NCBI GenBank assembly: GCA_963822825.1
Contig: CAWGIW010000006.1
Location: 248,001-312,000 of the forward strand
Reading direction: 5' to 3'
From: JAWWPY01 sp963822825
GTDB lineage: Bacteria; Actinomycetota; Actinomycetes; Streptosporangiales; Streptosporangiaceae
Length of the DNA stretch: 64,000 nt
This document shows, one piece after another, positions 52,226 through 62,597 of this stretch. Within the stretch, counting starts at the first letter, position 1; each line of letters opens with the position of its first letter. Position numbers and translations under genes: made by a program. The notes beneath the pieces were generated by a model. The model did no database searches and was not told the origin of the DNA. It was given only the letters and a program-made list of their open reading frames with translations.

Positions 52226-52333
52226 ACCCCTATCCTGCCCCGTGTCCCCCGGCCCCGAGCCGCCTGGGCACCGATAGCCTGGCCACACGGCCTGCCAGCA
52301 CGAGGGGCGTCGCATTCCATTCAGGGAGCCGAC

Positions 52334-53738
52334 GTGGCACTGCACAGGAAGATCGACGACCAGGGCGAGGTTGATCAGGTCGATGTCAACCCCCTCTACG
52401 TCCAGCTGGCCCACGACCGGGTTCCCCGCCACGCGATGCCACCACGCGGCATGCTGCCCGACACGGCGCTCCAGGTGGTCAGGGACGAGCTGATTCTGGA
52501 CGGAAACGCCCGGCTGAATCTCGCCACGTTCGTGACGACCTGGATGGAACCACAGGCGCGGCTCCTGATGGCCGAATGCCTCGACAAGAACATGATCGAC
52601 AAGGACGAGTACCCGCAGACCGCGGAGATCGAGGCCAGGTGCGTGAATATCATTGCCGACCTGTGGCATGTCCCGCCGTGCTCCTCGGCCACCGGTTGTT
52701 CCACCACTGGGTCGAGCGAGGCGTGCATGCTCGGCGGGATGGCCCTGCTGTGGCGATGGCGTGAGCGGAGGAAGGCCGCCGGCTCAGATGCCACGAAGCC
52801 GAATCTGGTGATGGGCTCGAACGTTCAGGTCTGCTGGGAGAAGTTCTGCCGGTACTGGCAGGTCGAGGCGCGGCTGGTGCCGATGGAGCCCGGCCGGGCT
52901 GCACCTGGGCGGTCCGCAGGCCGTCGCCCAGTGTGATGAGAACACCATCGGAGTGGTGGCGATTCTGGGTTCCACCATGGACGGCAGTTACGAGCCGGTC
53001 GCTGAGATCAGCGACGAACTCGACGGGCTCGCCGCGGGCGGCGGTCCCGATGTCCCGATCCACGTTGACGCCGCCTCAGGCGGCTTCGTCGCGCCCTTCA
53101 TCCAGCCTGAGCTGGTGTGGGACTTCCAGCTCCCCCGGGTCGCCTCCATCAACACCTCCGGGCACAAGTACGGCCTGGTCTATCCCGGCGTGGGCTGGGT
53201 GGTGTGGCGGAATGCCGACGCACTGCCTGAGGACCTGGTGTTCAAGGTGAACTATCTGGGCGGGCAGATGCCGACGTTCGCGCTGAACTTCTCCCGGTCC
53301 GGCTCGAATGTCGCGGCCCAGTACTACAACTTCCTGCGGCTCGGCTTCGACGGCTACCGGCGGGTCCAGCAGGCCTGCCAGGATGTGGCGATGCACATGT
53401 CCGGGCAGATCGCCAGGATGGGGCCGTTCGAGCTGCTGAGCGACGGAAGTAACCTGCCCGTATTCGCCTTCAAGATCAGCGACGAGTCAGCCGGTTACAC
53501 CGTCTTCGACCTGTCCGAGGGGCTCCGCGAGCGCGGTTGGCTGGTACCTGCCTATACGTTCCCAGCCAACTTGCAGGACACGGCCGTCCTCCGGGTGGTA
53601 GTGCGCAACGGGTTTGGCAGGAATCTCGCTGACGCGTTCCTGGCCGACCTGCGCCACCACATCAAGGCACTGACAGCGCATCCCAACGCGCATGTTCCGC
53701 TGGTCCCAGAAGGGAAGCGGCAGGCGTTCGCTCACTGA
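52334..53738 (+). pseudogene. gad: Glutamate decarboxylase, frameshifted
   Basis: A PLP-dependent decarboxylase converting glutamate to GABA. The first segment from GTG 52334 (GGGAG upstream) carries NPLYVQLAHDRVPRHAMP, ATGCSTTGSSEACMLGGMAL and CWEKFCRYWQVEARLVPMEPGR. The family sequence then continues in the next frame as LHLGGPQAVAQCDENTIGVVAILGSTMDGSYEPVAEI (split), HVDAASGGFVAPF, INTSGHKYGLVYPG with the PLP Lys, and the C-terminal domain. One extra G in the GGG at 52896-52898 explains the break. Corrected length is about 468 residues, normal for GadB. It may be a genuine pseudogene or an assembly indel. No GABA antiporter lies beside it. Confidence 0.88.
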
Positions 53739-53760
53739 ACCAGGTCACGCGGCCCGGTGG

Positions 53761-54096
53761 TCAAGCCTCTCGGCGCAGTCGGTCTAGGGCCTCGGCCAGG
53801 ATCGCGGCGCCGTCCGTGTCGGTCCGCCGTTCCTTCACGTACGCCAGGTGCGTCTTGTAGGGCTCGCTGTGCGGTGGCCCGGGCGGGCTGTCCTTCTCCC
53901 GGCCGGCCGGGAAGCCGCAGCGCGGGCAGTCCCACGTCTCAGGGACCGCGGCATCGCTGGCAAAGCTCGGGCGCGTCTCGTGCCGGTTCGAGCACCAGAA
54001 GGAGATCCGTATCCGGGGCGCCGCCTCGCCACGTTCCGCCTCGCCCATCGGGCCGGCGCCTACGCGGCTGCCCCGGATAGCGTTGCCACTACTCAC
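53761..54096 (-). CDS. rbpA: RNA polymerase-binding protein RbpA
   Basis: RbpA binds the principal sigma factor and RNA polymerase in actinobacteria and stimulates transcription initiation. The 111-residue protein has the N-terminal tail with GSRVGAGPMGEAERGEAAPR, the zinc-binding core (FWCSNRHETRPSFA, WDCPRCGFPAG) and the C-terminal sigma-interaction helix (THLAYVKERRTDTDGAAILAEAL). It starts at GTG with GAGGGG upstream. It follows secG by about 110 nt at the end of the gap-pgk-tpiA-secG block. Confidence 0.93.
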   Translation of the reverse strand: MSSGNAIRGSRVGAGPMGEAERGEAAPRIRISFWCSNRHETRPSFASDAAVPETWDCPRCGFPAGREKDSPPGPPHSEPYKTHLAYVKERRTDTDGAAILAEALDRLRREA

Positions 54097-54204
54097 TGCT
54101 CACCCCTCGCTTGGTTCGCTGCCAAACCCGGGCCCAGGTGGCCCACTCAGTTGTCCTTCGCCGCGGCGCTCCGCGGCCGCCTGACGCCCAGCGGCGTCGG
54201 GCAT

Positions 54205-54435
54205 TCAGTGATTCAGTAGCAGGTCGAGGCCCACGATGCAGACAAACCAGAGCGCTCCCGTGAAAATGGTGAGCCGGTCCAGGTTCCGCTCCACCACCGA
54301 AGACGAACCAAGCGTCGAGGAGACCCCGCCGCCGAAGAGGTCGGAGAGCCCCCCGCCCTTGCCCTTGTGCAGCAGCACCAGCAGCATCATAAGCAAGCTC
54401 GTGATGATGAGCACGACAGAAAGACCGATGATCAC
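54205..54435 (-). CDS. secG: Preprotein translocase subunit SecG
   Basis: SecG is the small accessory subunit of the SecYEG channel. The 76-residue protein shows the family pattern: a first membrane span ending LLMMLLVLLHKGKGGGLSDLFGGG, a conserved loop (STLGSSSVVERNLDRLT) and a second span near the C-terminus. It starts at GTG with GGAAGGAC upstream. It follows tpiA by about 30 nt, the standard actinobacterial order. Confidence 0.95.
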   Translation of the reverse strand: MIIGLSVVLIITSLLMMLLVLLHKGKGGGLSDLFGGGVSSTLGSSSVVERNLDRLTIFTGALWFVCIVGLDLLLNH

Positions 54436-54466
54436 CGCTGGTTCTCGTCCTTCCGGCTGGTTCTGT

Positions 54467-55264
54467 TCAGGCGCTAGGTGTCAGTTCACGGTACCGGCAT
54501 ATTCTCACGAATTCACCGGCATCAAGGCTGGCTCCCCCGACCAGTGCGCCGTCAATATCGGGCTGCGTCATGATCGAGGCTATGGTGTCGGCTTTCACTG
54601 ACCCGCCATACAGAATACGCACACCTGCTGCCGCTGCGTCCCCATGAACCACCGAAAGCCTGCCCCGAATCGCGCCGCAGACCTCCTGAGCGTCGTCCGG
54701 TGAGGCCACTTCACCGGTGCCGATCGCCCAGACCGGCTCGTAGGCGATCACCAGGCCGGTCACCTGGGTGGGCGCCAGCCCGGCCAGGGCGCCATCGAGC
54801 TGGGCCAGCGTGTGGCTGATATGGTCACCGGCGCGGCGCACGTCCAGGTTCTCGCCGATGCACAGAATCGGCGTGAGGCTGAACCGGAGCGCGGCCGCCG
54901 TCTTGGCATTGACCAGCGCGTCGTCCTCGCCGTGGTACTGGCGCCGTTCCGAGTGGCCGGCCAGCACGTAGGTGCAGCCCAGCTTGGCCAGCATCAGCCC
55001 GGACACATCGCCGGTGTAGGCGCCCTTGTCATGCGGCGACAGGTCCTGCGCACCGTAGACAATCCGCAGCTTGTCCCCGTGCACCAGCGTCTGCACGCTG
55101 CGCAGCCCGGTGAAGGGCGGGAGCACCGCGACCTCCACGGCGCTGAAGTCAGCGTCGGTCAGCGAGAACGCCAGCTTCTGGACCAGCGCGAGCCCCTCGA
55201 AATGCGTGTTATGCATCTTCCAGTTGCCCGCGATGAGCGGCTTGCGCGCCGAGGAACTTGCCAT
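54467..55264 (-). CDS. tpiA: Triosephosphate isomerase
   Basis: TpiA interconverts dihydroxyacetone phosphate and glyceraldehyde-3-phosphate. The 265-residue product has AGNWKMHN, the electrophile His in VLAGHSERRQYHGE, the general base Glu in AYEPVWAIGTG, and the phosphate-binding ILYGGSVK and GALVGGASLDA. The ATG shares one base with the pgk stop (TGATG). It is the third glycolytic gene of a gap-pgk-tpiA unit. Confidence 0.97.
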   Translation of the reverse strand: MASSSARKPLIAGNWKMHNTHFEGLALVQKLAFSLTDADFSAVEVAVLPPFTGLRSVQTLVHGDKLRIVYGAQDLSPHDKGAYTGDVSGLMLAKLGCTYVLAGHSERRQYHGEDDALVNAKTAAALRFSLTPILCIGENLDVRRAGDHISHTLAQLDGALAGLAPTQVTGLVIAYEPVWAIGTGEVASPDDAQEVCGAIRGRLSVVHGDAAAAGVRILYGGSVKADTIASIMTQPDIDGALVGGASLDAGEFVRICRYRELTPSA

Positions 55265-56468
55265 CAGGCGGGGTCCTCGAGCGCCGTCAGCCCGGGCAGC
55301 GTCTGGCCCTCCAGGTATTCAAGGCTCGCCCCGCCGCCCGTCGAGATATGCGTGAAGGCATCCGGCGGAAAACCGAGCTGCCGGACGGCCGCCGCCGAGT
55401 CACCGCCGCCCACCACGGTCAGCCCACCGACCCGGCTGATCGCCTCGGCCACCGCCCGGGTTCCCGCCGCGAACGCGGGAAACTCGAAGACACCGGCCGG
55501 CCCGTTCCAGAATACGGTCTTCGCGTCAGCCAGTTTCTGGGCGATCAGTGCCCGGGTGGCGGGACCCATGTCAACACCCTCGCGGTCGGCCGGGATGGCA
55601 TCGGCGGCCACCACCACGTGGTCGGCGTCCGGTGCGAACCGGTCCGCGGCGACGATATCCACCGGCAGGACCAGCTCGACGCCGCGCCGCGCCGCCTCCT
55701 CGATCAGGGCGGTCACCTGCGGGATCTTGTCGGCCTCCAGCAGGGACTTGCCGACCTCGTAGCCGCGCGCGGCCAGAAAGGTATAGGACATCCCGCCGCA
55801 GATGATCAGCCGGTCGGCCCGGCTGAGCAGGTTGCCGATCACGCCCAGCTTGTCGGACGGCTTGGCGCCCCCGAGCACGACCACGTAGGGCCGGGCCGGA
55901 TCGGTGGTCAGCTGGCGGAGCACCGCGATCTCGGCCAGCACCAGCTCCCCGGCCGCGTGCGGGAGCAGTCCAGGCACGTCGTACACGCTGGCGTGCTTAC
56001 GGTGCAGCGCGCCGAAGCCATCGCCCACGTACAGCGAGGCGAGGGCGGCGAGCCGGGCGGCCAGCTTGCCGCGCTCTCCGTCGTCCTTGCTCGTCTCCGC
56101 GGGCTCGAAACGCACGTTCTCTAGCAGCCCGACGTCCCCGTCGCCGAGCCCGGCGGCGACCCTGGCGGCGGAGTCCCCCGCCACGTCGTCCGCGAACGCC
56201 ACGGGGCGGCCTAGGAGCTGCCCGAGGTGGTCGGCGAGCGGGCGCAGCGACGGGCCGCCCGCGGCGCGCTGCGCGTAGTCGTCCCCCTTGGGCAGGCCCA
56301 GGTGCGCGCAGATGATCACGCGCGCTCCGCGCTCAGCCAGCTTGGTGATGGTCGGCAAGCTGGCCCGGATCCGGCCGTCGTCGGTGATCCGGGTCCCGTC
56401 GAGGGGCACGTTGAGGTCGGCGCGGAGAAATACCACCTGCCCCGCGACGTCCAGGTCGTCGATCCGCT

Positions 56469-56472
<4 letters not shown>
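55264..56472 (-). CDS. pgk: Phosphoglycerate kinase
   Basis: Pgk makes ATP from 1,3-bisphosphoglycerate. The 402-residue protein has the N-terminal substrate motif VFLRADLNVPLDG, ICAHLGLPKG, LLENVRFEPAETSKDD, YVVVLGGAKPSDKLGVI, FWNGPAGVFEFPAFAAGT and the ATP-binding VVGGGDSAAAV. The ATG at 56472 overlaps the gap stop (ATGA); the frame extends to 56529 without a better start. Confidence 0.97.
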
Positions 56473-57491
<1,019 letters not shown>

Positions 57492-57564
57492 GGCGGCGTC
57501 TCTCCTTGTTGCTTGCTGCCTATCGACTGGTTTCCCCGGCTCTGACGAGCCTATCGGAGCGGGG

Positions 57565-58551
57565 CTACGACATGAGCATGTCGGCGGTCAGGCTGGCCTC
57601 GGTGCCCGGGATGCCAAGGTCGCGGGCGCGCTTGTCGGCCATGGCCAGGAGCCGCCGGATCCGGCCTGCGATGGCGTCCTTGGTCAGCGGGGGATCGGCC
57701 AGCTGGCCGAGTTCCTCCAGGCTCGCCTGCCGGTGCTCGATCCGCAATTGCCCGGCGATGGTCAGATGCTCGGGCGCCTCGCCGCCGAGGATCTCCAGGG
57801 CACGCTCCACGCGCGCGCCCGCCGCGACCGCGGCCCGGGCGCTGCGGCGCAGGTTGGCATCGTCGAAATTAGCCAGCCGGTTCGCGGTCGCCCTGACCTC
57901 ACGGCGCATCCGGCGTTCCTCCCAGGCCAGCACGCTGTCGTGCGCACCAAGCCGGGTGAGCAGGGCACTGATCGCGTCGCCGTCCCTGACCACCACCCGG
58001 TCCACGCCGCGGACCTCGCGGGCTTTCGCGTGGATCTTCAGCCGCCGGGCTGCCCCGACCAGGGCCAGCGCGGCCTCCGGCCCGGGGCAGGTGATCTCCA
58101 GCGACATCGACCGGCCCGGACCGGTCACCGAGCCATGGGCCAGGAAAGCACCGCGCCAGGCGGATTCGCAGTCGCACGCGGTCCCGGACACGACCTGGCG
58201 GGGCAGGCCGCGAACCGGCCGGCCGTGGTTGTCCACCAGACCGGTCTGCCGGGCCAGGCTGTCGCCGTCCTTGCTGACCCTGACCACATACCGGTTGCCT
58301 TTGCGCAGCCCACTCGGGGCGAGCACGATCATGTCGGACGAATGCCCGAACACCTCGGCGATGTCCTTGCGCAGCCGGCGTGCGGCCGCGCCGGTGTCGA
58401 GCTCGGCCTCGACGACGATACGTCCGCTCGCCAGGTGCAGCCCTCCAGCGAAACGGAGCAGCGTGGACACCTCCGCCTTGCGGCAGCAGGGCTTCAGTAT
58501 GGTCACGCGGCTCAGTTCGTCCTTCACGAGGCCGGTCATCGCCACCGGCAT
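57565..58551 (-). CDS. whiA: Sporulation/cell-division regulator WhiA
   Basis: WhiA is a DNA-binding protein of Gram-positive bacteria with a LAGLIDADG-like N-terminal domain and a C-terminal HTH. In Streptomyces it works with WhiB to trigger sporulation septation. The 328-residue protein shows the diagnostic start (GLVKDELSRVTILKPCCRKAEVSTLLRFAGGL, split), RGAFLAHGSVTGPGR and the HTH part ASLEELGQLADPPLTKDAIAGRIRRLL (split). ATG 58551 overlaps the yvcK stop (TGATG); ATG 58539 is a shorter option. Confidence 0.96.
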   Translation of the reverse strand: MPVAMTGLVKDELSRVTILKPCCRKAEVSTLLRFAGGLHLASGRIVVEAELDTGAAARRLRKDIAEVFGHSSDMIVLAPSGLRKGNRYVVRVSKDGDSLARQTGLVDNHGRPVRGLPRQVVSGTACDCESAWRGAFLAHGSVTGPGRSMSLEITCPGPEAALALVGAARRLKIHAKAREVRGVDRVVVRDGDAISALLTRLGAHDSVLAWEERRMRREVRATANRLANFDDANLRRSARAAVAAGARVERALEILGGEAPEHLTIAGQLRIEHRQASLEELGQLADPPLTKDAIAGRIRRLLAMADKRARDLGIPGTEASLTADMLMS

Positions 58552-59552
58552 CACTCCCCCTCGAAGATCTGTGCGAATGCCCCCGCCAGCTGCCGAGGGT
58601 CGTGGCGCGGCGAGCCGTCCCGCATGGCCAAGTCGGCCAAGACGAGCGTGGCACCGAGCAGGCCGGCCGCCTTCTCGAGTTCCGCGGTTGCGCTTCCGGC
58701 GGCCTCCCGGTCGGCCAGCACGACATCCACCCGTAGCCGCGGGGCGTGATCCGCGAGCACTTCCAGGTGCGTCTGCGGGGAGAAGCCGTCTGTCTCGCCC
58801 GGCTGGGCGGCCAGGTTCAGCGCGACAATCCGCCGGGCCCCGGAGGTGACCAGCGCCTCGCCCAGCCCGGGCACCAGGATGTGCGGGAGCACGCTGGTAA
58901 ACCACGAGCCGGGGCCGAGCACCACCCAGTCCGCGTCCAGGATCGCGGTCAGCGCCTCCGGGCAGGCGGGTGGATCGCGCGGGATGAGCGAGACCGACCG
59001 GACCCGTCCCGTGGTGGACGCGCAGGCGACCTGGCCCCGGACGGTGCTCATGTCGTGGGGCCGGGCTGGATCGGCTCCCTCGACTTCGGCGACCAGGTCA
59101 AGCGGGACCGACGCCATGGGCAGCACCCGGCCGTGCGCACCGAGCAGCCGGCCCACCCAGTCCAGCCCCTGGACGTTGTCGCCGAGGAGCTCCCAGAGCG
59201 CGACGATCAGGACGTTTCCGACCGCGTGCCCGCCCAGCCCGGAGTCTCCGGCGAACCGGTGCTGCACGACCCTGCTCCAGGTGGTGCCCCACTCGTCGTC
59301 CCCGCACAGCGCGGCGAGCGCCATCCGCAGGTCCCCCGGGGGCAGAACACCGAACTCACGGCGCAGCTTGCCGCTGGACCCGCCGTCATCGGCGACGGTC
59401 ACGACCGCGGTGAGCTGACGGGTCACCCGGCGCAGCGCCGACAGCGACGCGAACAGCCCATGGCCGCCGCCGAGCGCCACCACCTTAGGGTTGAGCGGCC
59501 GGCCTGAGAACGAAACCGGGATGGCGCCGTTGCCTTCTGTCATTGTCCTCAC
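58551..59552 (-). CDS. yvcK: Gluconeogenesis factor YvcK (GlmR/CuvA family)
   Basis: YvcK-type proteins bind UDP-sugars and link carbon metabolism to cell-wall synthesis. The 333-residue protein has KVVALGGGHGLFASLSALRR, TVADDGGSSGKLRREFG, GNVLIVALWELLGD and VVLGPGSWFTSVLPHILVPG, all family hallmarks. GTG 59552 overlaps the rapZ stop (GTGA); ATG 59543 with GAGGAC upstream is a close alternative. Confidence 0.95.
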   Translation of the reverse strand: MRTMTEGNGAIPVSFSGRPLNPKVVALGGGHGLFASLSALRRVTRQLTAVVTVADDGGSSGKLRREFGVLPPGDLRMALAALCGDDEWGTTWSRVVQHRFAGDSGLGGHAVGNVLIVALWELLGDNVQGLDWVGRLLGAHGRVLPMASVPLDLVAEVEGADPARPHDMSTVRGQVACASTTGRVRSVSLIPRDPPACPEALTAILDADWVVLGPGSWFTSVLPHILVPGLGEALVTSGARRIVALNLAAQPGETDGFSPQTHLEVLADHAPRLRVDVVLADREAAGSATAELEKAAGLLGATLVLADLAMRDGSPRHDPRQLAGAFAQIFEGE

Positions 59553-60481
59553 TCACGTCCCAGGTCCCTGTGCATCACCTGGACGCCCGCGCCACTTCCG
59601 GACAGGCATTCCGCGATCTCCTCGGCGATCGCGACGCTGCGGTGCTTTCCGCCGGTACAGCCGATCGCCAACGTGACGAAGTGCTTTCCCTCACGCTCAT
59701 AGCCAGCCAGCACCACCCGCAGCGCCGCGAGATAGGACTCCAGGAACTCGGCCGCACCGGGCTGGCTCAGCACGTATTTCTTGACCGGCTCGTCCTGCCC
59801 ATTCATCGGGGCCAGCTCTTCCACCCAGCGCGGGTTGGGCAGGAACCGGCAGTCGGCCACGATGTCCGCGTCAACGGGCAGGCCATACTTGAAACCGAAG
59901 GACACGATGCTGACCCGCGGCGCGGTACCCACCTCACCGGCGAAGTGATTGATCATCCGGGCCCGCAGCTCGTGCACGTTGAGCGCCGAGGTGTCCAGGA
60001 CAAGATCGGCCTCTTCCCGGACACCCTGCAGCAGTGCCCGTTCCGCCGCGATCCCGTCCACCACCCGGCCGTCCTCTTGCAGCGGGTGCGGCCGCCGGAC
60101 GCTCTCGAACCTGCGGACCAGGGTGTCGTCGCTGGCCTCCAGGAAGACCACGCGGGGCCGGACGCCCTGCGCCGCCAGCTCACCGATGGCGGATTGCAAG
60201 TCCGTGGTGAAGGCGCGGCTGCGCACGTCCATCACGGCCGCGATCCGCGGCACCGCGCCCTTCGCCCGCCGGGCGAGATCGATCATGGTCGGCAGGAGGC
60301 CCGGCGGCAGGTTGTCGGCAACGAACCAGTCCAGGTCCTCGAGCGACTTGGCCGCGGTGCTGCGGCCCGCGCCGGACATGCCGGTGATGATCACGATGTC
60401 AGGCGGAGGGCCGGCTTCCCCGCCCCGGGCTTCCGGCCTGCCCGCCGCTGCGCCCGACTCAGCGTTGCTGCGCCGTCTCAT
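59549..60481 (-). CDS. rapZ: RNase adapter RapZ (YvcJ) nucleotide-binding protein
   Basis: RapZ/YvcJ proteins bind nucleotides and, in E. coli, steer RNase E to the small RNA GlmZ; in actinobacteria the role is less clear. The 310-residue protein has an Ala/Arg-rich N-terminal extension of about 25 residues, Walker A GMSGAGRST, DNLPPGLLPTMID and the C-terminal domain with SFGFKYGLPVDADIV, CRFLPNPRW and IGCTGGKHRSV. ATG 60481 overlaps the uvrC stop (ATGA). Confidence 0.95.
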   Translation of the reverse strand: MRRRSNAESGAAAGRPEARGGEAGPPPDIVIITGMSGAGRSTAAKSLEDLDWFVADNLPPGLLPTMIDLARRAKGAVPRIAAVMDVRSRAFTTDLQSAIGELAAQGVRPRVVFLEASDDTLVRRFESVRRPHPLQEDGRVVDGIAAERALLQGVREEADLVLDTSALNVHELRARMINHFAGEVGTAPRVSIVSFGFKYGLPVDADIVADCRFLPNPRWVEELAPMNGQDEPVKKYVLSQPGAAEFLESYLAALRVVLAGYEREGKHFVTLAIGCTGGKHRSVAIAEEIAECLSGSGAGVQVMHRDLGRE

Positions 60482-62550
60482 GCCGTTCCCCCGTCTCTGT
60501 TCCCCCGTACATCCAGCCCCGGTGCGGCCACCTCGCTGGGCAGCAGCGCGGTGCGGATCGAATTCGCGAGGCGCGGCCCGATGCCGGGCACGTCCGCGAT
60601 CTCGGCCTCGGTCGCGCTCGCGATCCTGCGCACCGAACCGAAGTGCCGTAGCAGCGTAGCCCGCCGGGCCGGGCCGAGTCCCGGGACCCCGTCAAGCTCG
60701 CTGACGGCCAGCGCTTTCGAGCGTTTCGCACGGTGATATGTGATGGCAAATCGGTGCGCCTCGTCCCGCACCCGCTGCAGCAGGTACAGGCCCTCGCTGG
60801 TGCGCGGCAGGATCACCGGCGAGTCGTCGCCCGGCAGCCAGACCTCCTCCAGCCGCTTGGCCAGCCCGCAGACGCTGACGTCGTCGATGCCAAGCTCGTC
60901 GAGGGCCCGGACGGCCGCCCCCACCTGGGCCGGGCCCCCGTCGATCACCACCAGGCCGGGCGGATAGGCGAACTTGCGCCCCCGCGCCGGGGGGCCGGCG
61001 GCGTCCTGGCTGTCTCCGGCGTCGGCGGTCCCGTCCCAGCCGAGCACGTCAAGCTCGCCGGTCGCCTCGCGTTCCTCCAGGTAACGGCGGAACCTGCGGG
61101 TGATGACCTCGTGCACGGAGGCGACGTCGTCGGTGCCGCCGGTGCCCTTGATGCTGAACCGCCGGTATTCCGACTTGCGGGCCAGCCCGTCCTCGAAGAC
61201 CACCATGGACGCGACCACGTGGGTGCCCTGCAGATTCGATACGTCGTAGGCCTCGATCCGGAGCGGCGCATCGGGCAGGCCCAGTGCCTCCTGGATCTCG
61301 TGCAGGGCGCGGCTGCGGGTGCTCAGGTCGCTGGCTCGCCGCGTCTTGTGCAGCGCCAGCGATTCCGCCGCGTTCCGGGCCACCGTGTCGAGGAGTGCCT
61401 TCTTGTCGCCGCGCTGTGGCACCCGGAGGCTGACCCGGCCGCCCCGGCGGCCGGCGAGCCATTCCTCCACCGCACCCGCTGCGGGCGGCAGGACCGGCAC
61501 GAGCACCTCACGGGGGACGCTGCCCTCCCGGTCCGCCTGGCGGGTGACCTCGGGCCGCCCGGTCCGCTGGCCAGCCGCCTCGCGGGTGACTTCGGCCCCG
61601 GTGCCCGCGATGCGGTCATCGCGGTAGACCTGGCCGAGGAAATGTTCGACGAGCTCGCTCGAGGTCACGTCCTCGACTTTGTTGACCACCCAGCCGCGCT
61701 GCCCGCGAACCCGGCCGTCCCGCACGTAGAACACCTGGACCGCCGCTTCCAGCTGGTCCTCGGCGAGGGCGATGACGTCGCAGTCGGTGCCGTCACCGAG
61801 CACCACGGCCTGCTTCTCCAGCGCCCGATGCAGTGCCGCGATGTCATCCCGCAGCCTGGCCGCCCGCTCGAATTCCTCGGCCGCCGCGGCCCGGCGCATC
61901 TCCGCCTCCAGCCGCCTGGTGAACCGGGCGGTCTGGCCGGCCATGAAATCGCAGAACTCCTCGGCGAGCAGCCGGTGCTCCGCCGCGCTGATCCGCTGCA
62001 CGCACGGCGCCGAGCACTTGCCGATATACCCGAGCAGGCACGGCCGCCCGATCTGCCCCGCACGCCTGAACACCCCCACCGAGCACGTTCGCACCGGGAA
62101 CACCCGGAGCAGCGCGTCCACCGTCTCCCTGATGGCCCACGCGTGCGAGTAGGGGCCGAAGTAGCGGACCCCGCGCCGCTTCGCACCGCGCAGCACCATG
62201 ACCCGCGGGTATTCCTCGTCCATGGTGACGGCGAGGTAGGGATAACTCTTGTCGTCCCGGTAGCGCACGTTGAACCGGGGATCGAACTCCTTGATCCAGG
62301 AGTACTCGAGCTGGAGCGCTTCCACCTCGGTGCCGACGACGGTCCAGTCCACCCCCGCCGCGGAGGTCAGCATGGACTGGGTCCGCGGGTGGAGCCCGGC
62401 GAAATCGGCGAAGTAGGAGTTCAGCCTGGACCGGAGGTTCTTGGCCTTGCCGACGTAGATAACCCGGCCATGCTGGTCACGGAACCGATAGACGCCCGGG
62501 GACTCGGGGATCGAGCCAGGAGCGGGCCGGTAGCCGTGCGGATCTGCCAC
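60478..62550 (-). CDS. uvrC: Excinuclease ABC subunit UvrC
   Basis: UvrC makes the two incisions of nucleotide excision repair. The 690-residue protein has an N-terminal GIY-YIG nuclease (SPGVYRFRDQHGRVIYVGKAKNLRSRL, split), a Cys-rich CLLGYIGKCSAPCVQRIS, a UVR helix pair (about 205-240), the RNase H-like endonuclease domain (RIEAYDVSNLQGTHVVASMV, FAYPPGLVVIDGGPAQV) and C-terminal helix-hairpin-helix motifs (VPGLGPARRATLL, VPGIGPRLANSI). A poorly conserved insert with an EVTREAAGQRTGRPEVTRQA near-repeat sits around residues 315-345. GTG 62550 fits the TAGAGT box. Head of the uvrC-rapZ-yvcK-whiA unit. Confidence 0.97.
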   Translation of the reverse strand: MADPHGYRPAPGSIPESPGVYRFRDQHGRVIYVGKAKNLRSRLNSYFADFAGLHPRTQSMLTSAAGVDWTVVGTEVEALQLEYSWIKEFDPRFNVRYRDDKSYPYLAVTMDEEYPRVMVLRGAKRRGVRYFGPYSHAWAIRETVDALLRVFPVRTCSVGVFRRAGQIGRPCLLGYIGKCSAPCVQRISAAEHRLLAEEFCDFMAGQTARFTRRLEAEMRRAAAAEEFERAARLRDDIAALHRALEKQAVVLGDGTDCDVIALAEDQLEAAVQVFYVRDGRVRGQRGWVVNKVEDVTSSELVEHFLGQVYRDDRIAGTGAEVTREAAGQRTGRPEVTRQADREGSVPREVLVPVLPPAAGAVEEWLAGRRGGRVSLRVPQRGDKKALLDTVARNAAESLALHKTRRASDLSTRSRALHEIQEALGLPDAPLRIEAYDVSNLQGTHVVASMVVFEDGLARKSEYRRFSIKGTGGTDDVASVHEVITRRFRRYLEEREATGELDVLGWDGTADAGDSQDAAGPPARGRKFAYPPGLVVIDGGPAQVGAAVRALDELGIDDVSVCGLAKRLEEVWLPGDDSPVILPRTSEGLYLLQRVRDEAHRFAITYHRAKRSKALAVSELDGVPGLGPARRATLLRHFGSVRRIASATEAEIADVPGIGPRLANSIRTALLPSEVAAPGLDVRGNRDGGTA

Positions 62551-62556
62551 CCAGCA

Positions 62557-62562
62557 ACTCTA
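62557..62562 (-). promoter_or_regulatory. Leaderless -10 box TAGAGT before uvrC
   Basis: On the minus strand TAGAGT is followed by six bases and GTG 62550, with no Shine-Dalgarno. It would allow uvrC-rapZ-yvcK-whiA to be transcribed independently of the ROK gene 47 nt upstream. Confidence 0.5.
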
Positions 62563-62597
62563 TGCGCGCTCCCCGCCCGCGGCGTCTAAGCGCGGTC